Notes: generated from the sequence alone by a model not told the origin. Counted from the stretch's first letter, positions 47,134 through 59,214 are shown. The stretch is DNA of 64,000 nt from Ehretia macrophylla (GCA_037974665.1 CM075783.1:10793262-10857261), one strand, 5' to 3'. Numbers and translations: made by a program.

Positions 47134-48722
47134 GATTTCATCACATATTTTCAAATAATTTTTGCATAATTACTTGTGCATTTTATGTGCATTTCTTGTT
47201 TTCTTTAATTGTGTTACTATTAGGCAGTATTCATAAGATTTTCGATCGTCTCAAATGATTGATTTTATATTTTTCCTAGGTCACATGTGGAATTGGGAAA
47301 TGGTAGTTTTGGACGTTAAGGGTCGGGAGTGAGCATTTGAAAAATAGTTTTTGCCTCGTTTGAATAGTGTTACATATGCAAAACATTAGTTTTTGAACTA
47401 GTCACCATACAGCTTGAGTTTTGATTAGTTTGACTAAGGTTTTATGGCATTTGACTTCAATTGATATCACATACACATACATATTCCTCTTATACATACA
47501 CATATGTATTTCACTGAACAAAACAAAACAAATAATTCCCAAAATACCCCCTACCCGTCGGCCTTGAGCAAGCAAAAGAAGGAGATTTTTCTTCAATTCT
47601 TGGTGGTTTGATCTTTGGCTAACAATATACACCTTGTTCCAAGCTTCACCAAGCCTTCACAAGCCTCCTAGATCTCTAGCATGTGAGAGATTGCATTAAT
47701 TTTTGCATTTAAAGTTTATGCACATATGTTAAAATTCTTGAATTGTCATTTATAGTTATAATACTTGTTATGAATGCTTGTTGTGAGTTCTTTAGAGCCT
47801 ATAGAAATAACTTATGTAGCTTGTTATCAAATTCTATGGTTGAATGCATAGATTGAATGAAAGAGATGATGAATTGTGCTTGAACTTAGGGTTTTGAATA
47901 AACTTGCTAATTGGAATGAATTGAGACTTCAATTAGGTGCTCTAGACTCTAGTGAAGCTAGTTGGGAGGCTACGTGGAGTTGAATCACCCAAAACTAAGC
48001 TAAATTGCAAAATTAGTTAACTTGTAAAAGGAGATTTTTCTCGTTATGCAATCCGGGCACATTTGAGCTTTGGAATATGTATCATTGGGGCATGGAAGCA
48101 CTTTTGGTGCTTTCGTTGCGTGAATTTGAGGTCTGAATAGGGTAGTTGTAGTTAAAACCTGGTCGGGGCCTTCCTGAACTTTTGTTTCCAAATCGGGTTT
48201 CCAAGGCTTAGATTGGTGTCTTTTAACCTACCTAGGAATGTGGAATGTTTGGCTTATTGATTTGGAACCTTGAACCTTTCGTGGGAGAAGAAATCAAAAA
48301 GTTAACAAAGGGGAAAAAGGTGTTTTTGAATGCTTTTGTGTTTATATGAATTCGTAATTACTAGAAAAGGTGTTTTATGTGCATGATAAGGATTATTCAA
48401 GGTATCCATAGAGTTTAGTGGAAGAATATTATAGTTGTCTCTTTCGTGACTAAATAGCTATCTCGTGCATATGTTGGCTTATATTGTGTTTATATGTGAG
48501 GGCGGCCTACTTTGTCGACCCTTTTACGTGTTATTTGATATCTTGATTCTTGTGAACTCATCTCGGGGTTGCGCAACCTTTTCAGATATGGGAGCGTCGA
48601 GAAACACAGGCGGTGTGGGGCTTGTCGTGCTCCCTCGACTACCATGGTGCCTAGTCCCTTTCTCGCTGAGTATACTCTACTATCCCAGAGGCGTGGTTCA
48701 CCTGCTGAGCATATGGACTTAC
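47122..48722 (+). repeat. Truncated 3' LTR of the old Tekay-like element
   Basis: Matches the first 1.6 kb of the 5' LTR (TGTGACGCTTGAG against TGTGATGCCCGGG) with scattered substitutions and small indels. Homology stops after GCATATGGACTTAC at about 48722. Some 857 bases equivalent to 41249-42105 are missing. Confidence 0.85.
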
Positions 48723-49063
48723 CTCATTAACCAATCAATTAGTAATTAAAAATTGAAGAGTGATATAATATTATAATTTAACCTTGAAGTTTAAGACTTA
48801 CCAATTTTCTCTTAACCTCGTGGAATGGGACAAGACCTGAATTTAATAAAACAAACTTAATACCTGAAAAACAAGGAACCATCTCTACCTAACATCAGCA
48901 GAAGTCTGTTCCCATGATGTCCAAGGCTCGATGAATCTGGCAACTACTATATTAACTATCTCTATTGTCGCAACAAATGGTTTCCATCTGCAAATAATAT
49001 AAAATACAATTTAATAATTATATTGGAAAAAGCCATGTATTCTCTAAAATTATGTTAATTGAA

Positions 49064-49477
49064 GGGAAAATGTCACATTTAGTCTGTATTATTTTCCTAA
49101 AATTTTAATTTCATCCCTATTGTTTCCAAAAAAGTTTCAATTTCCTCCTTATTATTTTTTAAAAGTTTTAGTTTCGTCTCTATTATTTTTCAAAAGTTTC
49201 AAATTCGTCCATATTGTTCAAAATTAGTTAATTTAGTCCATATTGTTTTGTAAAAAAAGTTGAATTTGTCCCTATTGTCTCTCAAAACTTTAGAGAAACA
49301 ATAAGGATGAAATTGAAACTTTAGGAAAAATAATAGAGACGAAATTGAGAAGTTTTAAACAATAAGGATAAAATTGATTTTTGGGGGAACAATTGAGACA
49401 AAATTGAGGAATTTTAAACTATAGGGATGAAATTAAAACTTTTTAAAAATAATAAGGACTAAATGTGCTATTTTCCA
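49064..49477. mobile_element. MITE, 414 bp, TAATTGAA target duplication
   Basis: Left end GGGAAAATGTCACATTTAGTC pairs with the inverted right end GGAAAATAGCACATTTAGTC, and the arms continue through ATTTCATCCCTAT. The eight bases TAATTGAA occur at 49056-49063 and 49478-49485. The length of the duplication suggests a hAT-like or Mutator-like origin. It lies inside the decayed CACTA element, so it is the younger of the two. Confidence 0.85.
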
Positions 49478-49488
49478 TAATTGAACTC

Positions 49489-51130
49489 TTACTTGTTTCT
49501 TTGAAGAGATGTGCAACATATGTCTCTAAAGAATAAACTTAGTTCGGTAAAAGCTTCCCAAACATGTTTATGTAGTACCTCACGTAAACTTATATGAAGC
49601 AAACTCTCCATAAGGACATAACAATCATGACTCTTCATATGTGACAAATTTAGATCTTTCATGTCAACACATCTCGATAAATTGGATGCATATCCATTAG
49701 GGAGTCGTAAGTCCCTAACCCATTCAAGAATTGTTTTTCTACTTGCCATAAGGAGTGTGTACACAACAATCTTTATTTTGCAACCACTGCCCCCTTCGTT
49801 CTCAACATATAATTCAAGATGGTTACAAAACTTCAAAATATGAACTCTCGTATTGAGATTATCTTTTGTCTTACCCTTAACGGCCTTCACATTGTTTGAA
49901 AATATTGTCAAAAACATTCTTCTTAATATGCATCACATCCAAATTATGATGCAAAAAGTGTGACCGCCAAAAAGGTAAATCCGAAAAAATAACTTTTTCC
50001 TCCAATTATGCCAATTTTCAAAGCCATTTATCTTGTTCCTTAACAACTTATTTATGTTAGGGTAATATTTCGCATGTTCCCAGATTTTTCCACTATCTAA
50101 TCTGGGTGTAGGATTAGATTTTTTCTACTTTACCCTTGAGAAAATTCTACATGTCTTGCTGTGATGGACTATTCTGTACATGGTAAGACTGACAATACAA
50201 TCAAAGAAACAATTCTTTCTATCAACGGTCAATTGAGAAGCCTTTGAATTTTTCATACAATATGGACACGACAACTTCCCATGTGTACTCCAGCCAGACA
50301 ACATACTATATGTTAAAAAGTCATTAAATGTCCACGTCAAATCTGCCCTTGAATTGTGAATTTGATTGTATTGCAACATCATAACAAGGTGATCCTACTT
50401 CCCATAATTGTCTTAATTCATCAATTAGAGTCTCTAAATATATATCAATGTTCTTACTGGGACTTTGAATAAGAATAGTCAAAAGCATCATAGGGTTTTT
50501 TTATACACATCCATGGTGATAGATTGTATGTTGTGATTGTCACCGACAAACAAGAATAAGATTAGGAATTTGAGTTGTGAAGATTAAATGCATTTGAGCA
50601 TAGACCAAGTTGAACATTTTTTGATTCAGAAGCAAAATCTAGATATATTATTCTAAAGTGTTTTCATGCCTCAGTGTCAGATGGATGATATATTTTTCCA
50701 TTCTCAACTTGATGTCTCTTATACTGGTGCATGTGTTCTGCTATATCCTTGGACATGTATAGCCTTTTCAACATCAGAGTTGGTAAAAACCACATCAACT
50801 TTTGGAAAGCTATAAGCTTACCTCGTTTTTTACCAACTCTTGATGGCTTGAAACGTAGGTAATCACAACTAGGACAATAATCCATGTGAATTCTATCTTT
50901 GTAAAATAGTGTTCCTCCATTTATACATACGTCATATGAATCCTAAAGGCCTCATTTTATACTTGAACCTGTAAAAGTTTCAGGTAAATTATAAGTATCT
51001 AGCAAAGCTTTTCTCATTGTTTCGATCATTCTATTGAAGTATTGTTCACTCGTATTTTCTTCAGACTTGATATTCATAAAATGAGACATGGCAGACAAAC
51101 AGGTGAGCTTTTTACAACCATCCCACAATG
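49489..51130 (-). pseudogene. CACTA TNP2-type transposase fragments
   Basis: Reading the minus strand from 51130 down to 49489, pieces appear in the order of TNP2 (Transposase_21 plus downstream domain). First a KKLTCLSAMSHFMNIKSEE region and DVCINGGTLFYKD. Then at 50885-50664 YCPSCDYLRFKPSR, KRLYMSKDIAEHM and YHPSDTEA. At 50382-50125 come LTWTFNDFLTYSMLSGWST and KLSCPYCMKNSKA. At 49917-49489 come the MKSHDCYVLMESLL and ELSLFFRDICCTSL segments of the DUF4218-like region. Stops, shifts and gaps lie between every piece. The intact protein is the nuclear transposase that cuts CACTA ends. This copy is dead. Confidence 0.85.
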
Positions 51131-51699
51131 GCTATCAACAGCCTTCAACAGATCAAAAAATTATTATACTTCTATATTAAGTACTTCACACGATTTGTAA
51201 TGATCCATAATCAACTTTGGACCAACAACTTCAAAAAATACCATTGTCCTATAATTATTTCCTTCGTCAAACCTATCATAATTATTATTCATAAAGTGCT
51301 ATTTAGAAGTATTGCCATAATTATGATTTCCTCCCCAAGTGAAGTCCATTCGTAATAATAAGGCAAGAAGTCCCACTTATAAAGACAGACGCTTACAATG
51401 TTAATATCTGAAAACTTGCAATTTTAACATTTGGAACATCGGTGTCTTATATTATCATCATCCGTGTAATACATTTGACTACTTGAAAATGCAACAAATT
51501 CGTGTACACCTTTTGTATCACTAAGCTATTTTCCATTGGTTGTTAAACGATAATCCATCCGTTCACGATTGGACTCTATTTCACCAAACAATTGAATTTC
51601 AATAAACATTTTGAGAACCAAACTTGGAATGTGGAAATGGAGTTAATGTATTGGAATTACGTGAAATTCATTGATAGAATTTCATGTAATCACAATAAT

Positions 51700-52134
51700 T
51701 TTATTTTATTTTCATAATAGTAAGCTATTTGTCGCTAATTCGTTAATGATTGGCAACGAATATTAAATAATTATTGGTCTAAATACAACTTCAAAAGACT
51801 GACGTTTTATGATTGCTAATTATTAATGAATTAGCGACAATCTTTATATAACAATAGGAAATTCAAAACCTTAGCTAAGTCGTCGCTAAATTAGCCATGA
51901 CTTAGCAACAATCATGTAGTTTTTATGTTATGTAGCTAAGTCATTGCTAATTAGTGATGACTTAGTGACAAAATTCCTCTTCTGTTGCCATGTCATCGTA
52001 TATTGGTTTCTAATTTTAGCAACAAATTGTACTGCACATGGTCCGATGCCCATGGTCACTAAGTCGTCGCCGATGGAAATGGTTTTGTTTTTGTCACTAA
52101 TTGGTCGTCACAAAAAGCTATTTTAATTATAGTG
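51700..52134 (-). repeat. CACTA 5' subterminal repeats with TAGCGACAA/CGTCGCTAA units
   Basis: At least ten copies, in both orientations, of units such as TTGTCGCTAATT, TTAGCGACAA and AAGTCGTCGCTAA lead up to the terminal TAGTG at 52130-52134. These are the expected transposase-binding repeats of the element to the left. Confidence 0.72.
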
Positions 52135-52299
52135 CTTATACTTGCCCTCTTCTTCTTTTCACCTCATGGTCACCCGCTCTTAAGATAATATACATCCCAT
52201 CAATTGATATTATGATTACATCACTTTCACGGCTACCATCGCCCTTGGTGCGTCCTATTTCTAATATTTAGCCTATTTTATTTCTTAGGCAACAAAATA
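52135..52299. other. Unassigned spacer
   Basis: Short stretch between CACTA end and copia debris. Nothing recognised. Confidence 0.4.
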
Positions 52300-53220
52300 C
52301 TCTCAATGTCATGCAACTATGAACAATGAATTCACTGCTCTTACTGATGACGCTTGACTTTGGTGTCAAAACCTTTCTCAACTAATTTAGGCAATGTATA
52401 TGCCTCTTCTTTATCTATAGGATCCCTATCATTTTCAATCTCTGGCCAAGAAGACAAAGGCAAGGCACCGAACATGTTCTATCATCAACCTCTATACATC
52501 ATTAAGCATCTCAATTCGTTTTTCCTATGCATTAGTACACTGTGCACTACAATTAGCAATCTCTTCTACTAGTATGAAAAACGCTAGCTCGCTAGCTAGC
52601 TACATACAACTAGTTATAGTCCTTACTTTTATGGGATATTTGAAAAAGCCTATTGAAAAAGAAAAATTACAAATGGGTATTTCAAATAATACGCAAGCCA
52701 GCTGGATTAGTTAAAACATATAAAGCCTGACTGGTTACCTAGTGGTATAGTAAAGAAAATGATATTGACTATATCGAAACTTTTAGCAACATGTTCGAAC
52801 CCACAACACTTCCTATTATTCTTTTAGTTGCTCTATCACAAAAATGGTCTATTTGTCAACTCAACCTCAATATGTCTTCTTTCATGGTATTTTTAAGGAA
52901 GAGGTATATATGGCTCGATCTCCGAGCCTCTCTCTTATTTTCTTAGTGTCACCTACTCGTTGACTAGTCTTCTTCTCGCTCAATAACATGTTAGGAACGT
53001 TTATGTTACATCAAAGTTTACAATGCTAAACCCGGCTTCCCACCTATTACCCCAAATTAACATCTTTCTTAGCACAAAGATGATCTTTTTTCCCAACCCC
53101 GCATTCTATCGTATCACTCTTAGGGCTATACAATACCTAAATATGAAGCGACCTAAGATTCTGTTTGCTGGTTGCAAACTATTCAATTCAATGAAGAAAC
53201 ACAATTTAGTCTTTAAATAT
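52300..53220 (+). pseudogene. Scrambled Ty1/copia RT remnant
   Basis: Short matches in copia pol order, in changing frames. HATMNNEFTALTDDA near 52310 resembles the start of the RT region (usually W..AM..E..AL...TW). YIETF then LSQKWSICQLNLN near 52770-52880 resembles the TFSPV...W.I.QLDVNNAFL block. NPAFYRITLRAIQYLNMKRP near 53098-53155 resembles the block before RNase H. Large deletions lie between. No frame is functional. Confidence 0.6.
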
Positions 53221-53221
53221 A

Positions 53222-53560
53222 CACTACCAAAAAAAGGGTCACATATGTGGCAGTTTTTGTCTCCAACCGCCACCTATGTGAAATGTATATCACAATAAAG
53301 GTGGCGGATTTCACAAAGAACCACTGCTAATATGGTATTTTCAAACATTAAGGGTCATATAGGTGGCAATTTTTTCCTCTAATCTTCACCTATGTGAAAT
53401 ATGTATAACAAAATGGCGAGGTTTAGTTGTGTACACATAGGCAGCAGTTGCATAGAACATTTGCCTATTAGCCGCTTACTGATTACATAATAGGTAGCGG
53501 TTCACTGAATCGCTGCCTAAGCAATTAGATTTTTTTAAAATTTTTTTTGTGCAAATGACA
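53222..53560 (+). mobile_element. CACTA-like terminus or MITE with ATGTGGCAG repeats
   Basis: Starts CACTACCAAAAAAAGGGTCAC at 53222, a CACTA-type end. The following 300 bases repeat ATATGTGGCAGTTTT and its complement (CCGCCACCTATGTGAAAT) several times. No second terminus was found, so it may be truncated. It interrupts the copia remnant on its left. Confidence 0.55.
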
Positions 53561-53950
53561 TTTTCAACAAAGAAGCAAAGAGATTCAAATCAAAGAAGCA
53601 ACGAGATTCACATTTGTGGTCTTTCTGAAGGCGAGTTTTCAGTCATAAATTAAAAATTAAAAGTTTACAGCAAAGAGAGTCGAATTTATGGTCTTTCTCA
53701 TTTTAATTGAAGCTAATTCAACATGGCCAAAAAACTAAGTGTAGGGATTAAAACTAGAACCTTTTAAAGGTTCAACTAATGCTAGACCATTAGAGCACAT
53801 AACTAACTGTTGCATGTTTTTCACAGCTTTACAAATCACGCCCTTTAGTTTCCCTAAAATATCAAACCCTACTTACGTTGATTTCATTTCTTTCTCTTCA
53901 CTCTCTTATCATTCTTTCTCTCTCCTCTTGACACCTCCGTCGCAAGTTAC

Positions 53951-54030
53951 CAATCGCTGATCAATCGTAAGCCTCTAATCGTTGATCAACCATAAGCTTT
54001 TAATCTCCGATCAACCATAAGGCTTTCAAT
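53951..54030. repeat. Three tandem units of about 25 bp
   Basis: Units of the form CTAATCGTTGATCAACCATAAG, each with the TGATCA palindrome or a near form, repeated three times with few changes. Confidence 0.7.
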
Positions 54031-54299
54031 ATAAACTGATTTGCAATCATAAGCTTTCATACTCTTATACGTGCGTATGTGTATATAACTATATGGTGAT
54101 CGAAGATTGTGTCGACAATTGTGTCAGGGTTACTTTATCTCTTTCTTCACTTTTCACTCGACAGTTGTGTCGCGGTCATTCACAGTAAGCTTTCAATCAT
54201 CATCTCTTTTCTCTCTTTTCACTCTTCACTCAAAACACCACACATGAACACTCACCACAACTTCTCTTTTACTTTTCAATTTTGTCTCATGTTTGTTTT

Positions 54300-54497
54300 G
54301 TGATTATTTTGAGCGATTTATTAATGTGTGTTAAATTACATATATGCATCTGTGTTATGCAATTGTTTTGAGTGATTTTATTAATATGTATTAAATTATA
54401 TATATACATGTTCGTTATGTGATTATTTTGAACAATTTTATTAATATGTGTTAAATTATATATATGCATGTTTGCTATGTGATTATTTTGAGCTATG
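54300..54497. repeat. Three and a third tandem units of about 60 bp
   Basis: Units start TGATTATTTTGAGC near 54300, 54360, 54419 and 54479 and include TTTATTAATATGTGTTAAATTA and ATATATGCATGTT. The minus-strand frame at 54287-54514 is a periodic translation of this block, not a gene. Confidence 0.8.
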
Positions 54498-54577
54498 CTA
54501 TTTAATTGATTCATTTGATTTTGATTTTTCCATTTTTAATTATCTTTTGGATTTAATCTTCTATTACTGTTGTATAT

Positions 54578-54817
54578 TATAAAGATCAATTTTGTACAAA
54601 GTGTTTGATGATTTTGCTGCTTTATACAGATGAGTATAAATACACTAGTTTTCATATTGTAAACATAGAAATACAAATATACAACCACAAATCAAGCAAT
54701 GTGAACCGAATGAAATTAGCTGATTGTGTTGACATGTCTTAAGTGATTGTGTTGTATCAGTTATGGCATGTCTTCAGTGGAATGAGATATCTTAGCTAGC
54801 GTGATTCATCCCTAATA
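54578..54817 (-). repeat. 3' LTR of the minus-strand copia
   Basis: Starts TATAAAGATCAATTTTG and ends CCTAATA on the plus strand, matching 59215-59451. A short purine tract lies just outside on the inner side (complement of TGCCCCTGC). Confidence 0.83.
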
Positions 54818-57800
54818 TGCCCCTGCAAGATGGTGGAGTTTTCGGCGACACCAATCTTGGACCGAATTGATTTGAACTGTGCCTTGGCTAGAGGTTTCGT
54901 GAGTATATCTGCAAGCTGATTTTCAGTTGAAACATGAGCCACTTGTAATGACCCATCATTGACCTTGTCTCTGACAAAGTGAAAGTTAAGTGCGAGATGC
55001 TTCATTCGGGAATGAAAAACTGGATTTGCACAGTGGTATGTGGCCCTAATGTTGTCACAAAGCAGGCGTGGTGGTCGGATTAATGACATTCAAAGCTCAT
55101 GAATGAGGTTTGTTAACTAACATATTTTAGCCACTGTGGATGCTATTGATCTATACTTGGCTTATGTTGAAGAACGAGTGACTGCGAGTTGCTTTTTTTA
55201 GCATAATGACACTGGATTTCAACCGTGAAAAGTGACATAAGCAGAAATCGAGGTATAATCATCTCTATTACCCACCCAAGCCACGTCTGAATAAGCTGTG
55301 AGCATGTGATAGTTCGATTTTTAAATTAGCAATCTATTGGAGATGGTATGTTTTAAATAGCGAAGAAGTCATTTTGCTGCAGTCTAGTGCGTCACTTTAG
55401 GATCGTGCATGTATTGAGCGAGCTTGTTGGTGGGGTATGCAATATCAGGTTGTGTCAAGGCCAAATATTAAAGTTCTCCAATCAAGCTCCTATATAATGA
55501 AACATCAGCAAATGAAGCACCTTTGTCTTGTACAATGCAAGTAGTAGAGCTCATTGGGGTGTTGACATCTTTGGCTTCACTCATGTGAAAATGGGCAATA
55601 AGATCATTGACATATTTTCTTTGTGAGAGAAATACCCCAGTAAGACTTCGGCAAACCTCCACGCCGAGAAAGTATGAGAGTGGTCCAAGGTCTTTGATAT
55701 AGAACTTGCACGAGACTGCTCTGATGGTGCTTTATATTAATTTTGGACAATTTCCTGTTGCTAAGATGTCATCAACATAAACAAGAATATACATTAAATC
55801 ACTATTATTAAAGTAAACAAATAGAGACGAGTCCGATCGAGTGTGCACAAACCCAAGAGAGAGAATGAGTTTCTTTGGTTCCATGAACCAGGCCCTCGAT
55901 GCTTGTTTTAGACCATATATTGATCTTTTTAGGTGGCACACATGGTTGGGACGTGAGCCGTCAATGAACCCAGTTGGTTGAGCCATAAAAATATCTTCTA
56001 CTAAATGGGCATGCAAGAACGCGTTATTTACATCCAATTGGTAAATGGACCATCCATGTGAAAGTGCAATAGAGAGCACAATACGAATTGTTGAAGGTTT
56101 CACAACTGGGCTAAATGACTCCTTGTAATCGATGCCCGAACGCTGATGAAAGCCCTTTGTAACCAATGGAGCTTTGTAAGGATTAATACTTCCATTAGGA
56201 TTTCTTTTGACTTGAAAGACTGATTTGCATCCCACAATGTTATGATGGGGTGCATGTGGGACTAAGGTCTATGTTTCATTTTTTTTGAAGAGCCTCAAAC
56301 TCAGCTAGCATAACGGCTCGCCATTTTGGAATTTTGAGAGCTTATCGAGTAGATATGGGTTCTAAAGATTGATCTTGGGTATTTTTTATAGTGGTGAGAA
56401 AAAGGAACTGTTTAGGTTGAGTGATATTATTTTTGGACAGAGTTTACATTAGGTAGGTTGATTGGCTTACAGATTTGTTATGGTGAGTTGGCTGTGTTAT
56501 TTGCTGGGGTCAAGTTTGCTCCAAGGATCTTGTGTGAAGCTGAGGGGGCACCACGCTTGAGGACGATTCAATTGCAGGCATGATGGCATGGCATTGTAGA
56601 GCATCTGTTGGTGGCACGAGTGCATTGCTTACTTGATTAGAGCAAAGGTTAATCTTTTGTGAATAATGGGATGATGGAGTGTTAGTAGGTGATGTGGAAA
56701 ATGGTGAAGATGAATTGATCCTAGCTGGAATGGAAATGACAATTTGTGTTGCAGAAGGTATTCGGGCATTGTTTTGGCATGGTTGAGTGCTAGATTGGTA
56801 TGAGGTTGATATTGGAGATAGCCAACTTGAGAGTAATGTGATGTTAATTTTGTCACCACGGGTCATAGGCGGCAGGGAGGGGAACTCAATTTCAAAAAAT
56901 TTGACGTGTCGAGATGTATAGAATTTGCGAGATGTTGGCTCAAAACAGATGCATGCGTGGTGAGTGTTTGAATAGCGGAGAAATATACATGGTTTCGACC
57001 GTTGTTCCAATTTCTGATTGGTATACGGTCGAAGCCACAGATAACAAAGGCACCCTAACACCCTAAGAGTGGAATAGTTTGGTGGCTGCTAAAAGAGCTT
57101 TTCGTATGGAGATTTTTGTTGAAGAAATGGTGTGAGTAGACGGTTAATTAGGTAGGTTGTTGTTTGAAAAGCAAAGGACCATAATAAAAGAGGGAGAGAT
57201 GCGCGATGTTGTAACGTGAGACCCGTTTCAACAATGTGATAATGACATCGTTGAACCATTGAAATGTGTTCTGGGGTGTATAAAGGTGAGATTAAATGTT
57301 GAATGCCATGGTAGGCAAAAATTGTCTTAAGGCCTTGGTATTCTTTGTCCCCATCGGAGTATATTGTTGCAATGGATTTTTGAAAGTGCTGTTCAACCAT
57401 TTTTTTAAAGGTGGTAAAAATTGTGAAGACATCGGATTTCTAAGCTAGAGGAAACAACCATATAAATTTTGTGAAATGATCAACAAAAATTACATAGTAG
57501 GAAAAACCATCTATCAAACGGATTGGAAAAGGACCCCAAACGTCCGTGAAAAATAGTTATAGTGGACAACTACTATGAAGACTAAAGGTGCCAAATGGTT
57601 CTTTATGGGATTTATTACGATTGCAGGAGTCACAACTTGAAGAGTTTGGAAGACTAAGATGTGGAATGCTACTAGAAGTCATGAGTTGTCGAAGAACTTT
57701 ATTGAATAGGTGACCTAGTTTGTTGTGCCAATTTTGGGATGATGTTTTGAGGCTCACAAATGTTTGCTTAGGAGGTGACACTGCACCACTTACATGCCAT

Positions 57801-59136
57801 TCATAAATGTTGTTCTTGCTTCGTCCTACTGCGAGAGGTGCCCCCGTGGAAAGATCCTTCATGCAAAAATGAGTGGGATTACATTCAACAGACACATCAT
57901 TAGTTTTACATAGTTGCTGAACTAAAATTAGATTTTTTTTCAAATTTCGGAACACAAAGAATATTGGAGAGGCGTAGGGGTCGTGAGGAGGATGAGAGTG
58001 AAGAGTGTCCTATGTGTGAAATTTTCAAACCTATGCCATCACCAATGATGACATCGTTTGGGCCATCGCAGGGTTGGTTTAACGTGAGATTGCTGAGCTC
58101 GGATGTCACGTGGTGCGATGCACTAGAATCAAGTAACCAAGTCGAGGTCAGTTGAGTGGTTACATTATTCGTAATTGGATTGAAGTTGGAAAAGAACAAC
58201 TTCTTCGCTATATAGCACTGACGGGTTGTATGGCCCTTTTTCTCACAAAACTGACAAAATACAGGGGACTTTTGTTCATAGTTGGTAGATGGCATGGAAT
58301 CATTGTTTGATTGACGACGATTATTGGAGTTTGAAGGGAATGCACGATTGTTATTTTGTTGGAATTGTAGTTTTTCTTTCCAATTGAAGAGTTTGAACCA
58401 GAATTGTAGTGAGCGGTATTCACTGTGATAGACCCAAGGGTGCTATTGGCACGAATTTCTTCATGTTTGATGAATGCATCATATTCAATTAACTTGTCAT
58501 GGGGTTCATCAAAACTGATTACTTGGTCTCACTCATGAACAACAACTGCAAGCTTTTTGAACGCTGGACTAAGTCCATTTAAGGTGTGGGTGATAAGGTA
58601 TTGGGGTGGTACATGCGCACCTAACAGCGAAAGTTCATTAGTGATGTCCCGTATTTGTGCTAGATAATCATCCATGGGATTGTTACGATGAGAAATTAAT
58701 GTGAGTTGATTAGCAAGCCCCATTACTCGAGAAGATAAGGGATTGGCATAATGTTTTGCCAATTTTTGCCAAGCAGTAGCCGAAGTTTGACAAGATCGGA
58801 CAATGGACACAACATTATGGCTTAATGAGCCTATGATGCCAAGGAGAAGTAATTTGTCTTGGCGGATCCAGAAGACATATGCTGGATTGATTTTGGTGGT
58901 TTCGTCGACAGTGATGGTGGTAGGTGGGCAAGGTTTGGTGTCATCGATGTATCCGAGTAAGTCATATCCATACAGAAGGGCATCAAATTGCAATTTCTAG
59001 GAGTAATAGTTGGTTGATGTGAGTTTTAATGGAAGTCGGTTGGTTACATTGATGGAAATAAGGGTTGAAGGTCCGTGGGTGAGGGTTGGACAGTGGGGTT
59101 GAAAGAAAATGATGTATCAGAATTATCGGAGGCCAT
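54796..59136 (-). pseudogene. Degraded copia gag-pol, minus strand
   Basis: Domains run from right to left. Gag begins at an ATG (59136) and continues at 58993-58529 (RQDKLLLLGIIGSL and YLAQIRDITNELSLLGA blocks), after a TAG at 58997-58999 in place of a conserved Trp. The zinc knuckle CQFCEKKGHTTRQCY and protease LLDSSASHHV follow at 58295-57906. Then the pre-integrase HNKLGH region at 57955-57557 and integrase at 57400-57089. In integrase YSDGD keeps an Asp, but the catalytic Glu is replaced by Gln (57251-57253). RT is at 56235-55732 with YVDDILATG, more RT at 55662-55468, and RNase H with ENQLADILTKPL at 55089-54796. Multiple stops and shifts separate the pieces. Confidence 0.9.
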
Positions 59137-59201
59137 GGAGAAAAAAAACTAGAGCTGCAAAGTCAAAAAAATAGGATCGAGAGACTCGTTAAAGTGTATT
59201 T

Positions 59202-59213
59202 GCTCTTGATACC
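59202..59213 (-). other. Primer binding site of the minus-strand copia
   Basis: On the minus strand TGGTATCAAGAGC follows the inner end of the 5' LTR, complementary to a tRNA-Met end, as usual for copia. Confidence 0.8.
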
Positions 59214-59214
59214 A

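Larger units (their letters stand above)
39650..48722 (+). mobile_element. Old Tekay-like chromovirus with truncated 3' LTR
   Basis: 5' LTR (39650-42105), primer site, degraded gag-pol with chromodomain, polypurine tract (about 47109-47120) and the first 1.6 kb of the 3' LTR. It is related to the array at 20045-37322 in domain content and primer site, but its LTR sequence differs, so it is another family of the same clade. LTR divergence and many stops mark it as much older. The right end is lost, so no target duplication can be read. Confidence 0.88.
48723..52134 (-). mobile_element. Decayed CACTA (En/Spm) transposon
   Basis: Its 5' end is at the right: TTTTAATTATAGTG at 52134 is the complement of CACTATAATTAAAA. 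Subterminal repeats (51700-52134) and TNP2 transposase fragments (49489-51130) follow leftwards on the minus strand. The left end lacks a CACTA terminus and abuts the broken LTR at 48722, so element and LTR share a deletion or rearrangement breakpoint. Confidence 0.7.
53561..54577. other. Unassigned region with two minisatellites
   Basis: No recognisable coding sequence. A CT-rich stretch near 53880-53940 precedes a 25-bp repeat block and then a 60-bp repeat block, described separately. It may be the body of the element starting at 53222. Confidence 0.4.

Noticed and set aside
39015..52134. One CACTA element spanning 39015-52134 with the old gypsy inserted in it
   Set aside because: Terminal words and subterminal repeats differ at the two ends (CGTCTCC against TAGCGACAA), and the 3-bp flanks do not match (CTG against CTT), so two separate elements are more likely.
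54287..54514. Periodic 75-residue minus-strand frame with HIxNLTHIN repeats
   Set aside because: It is a direct translation of the 60-bp minisatellite.
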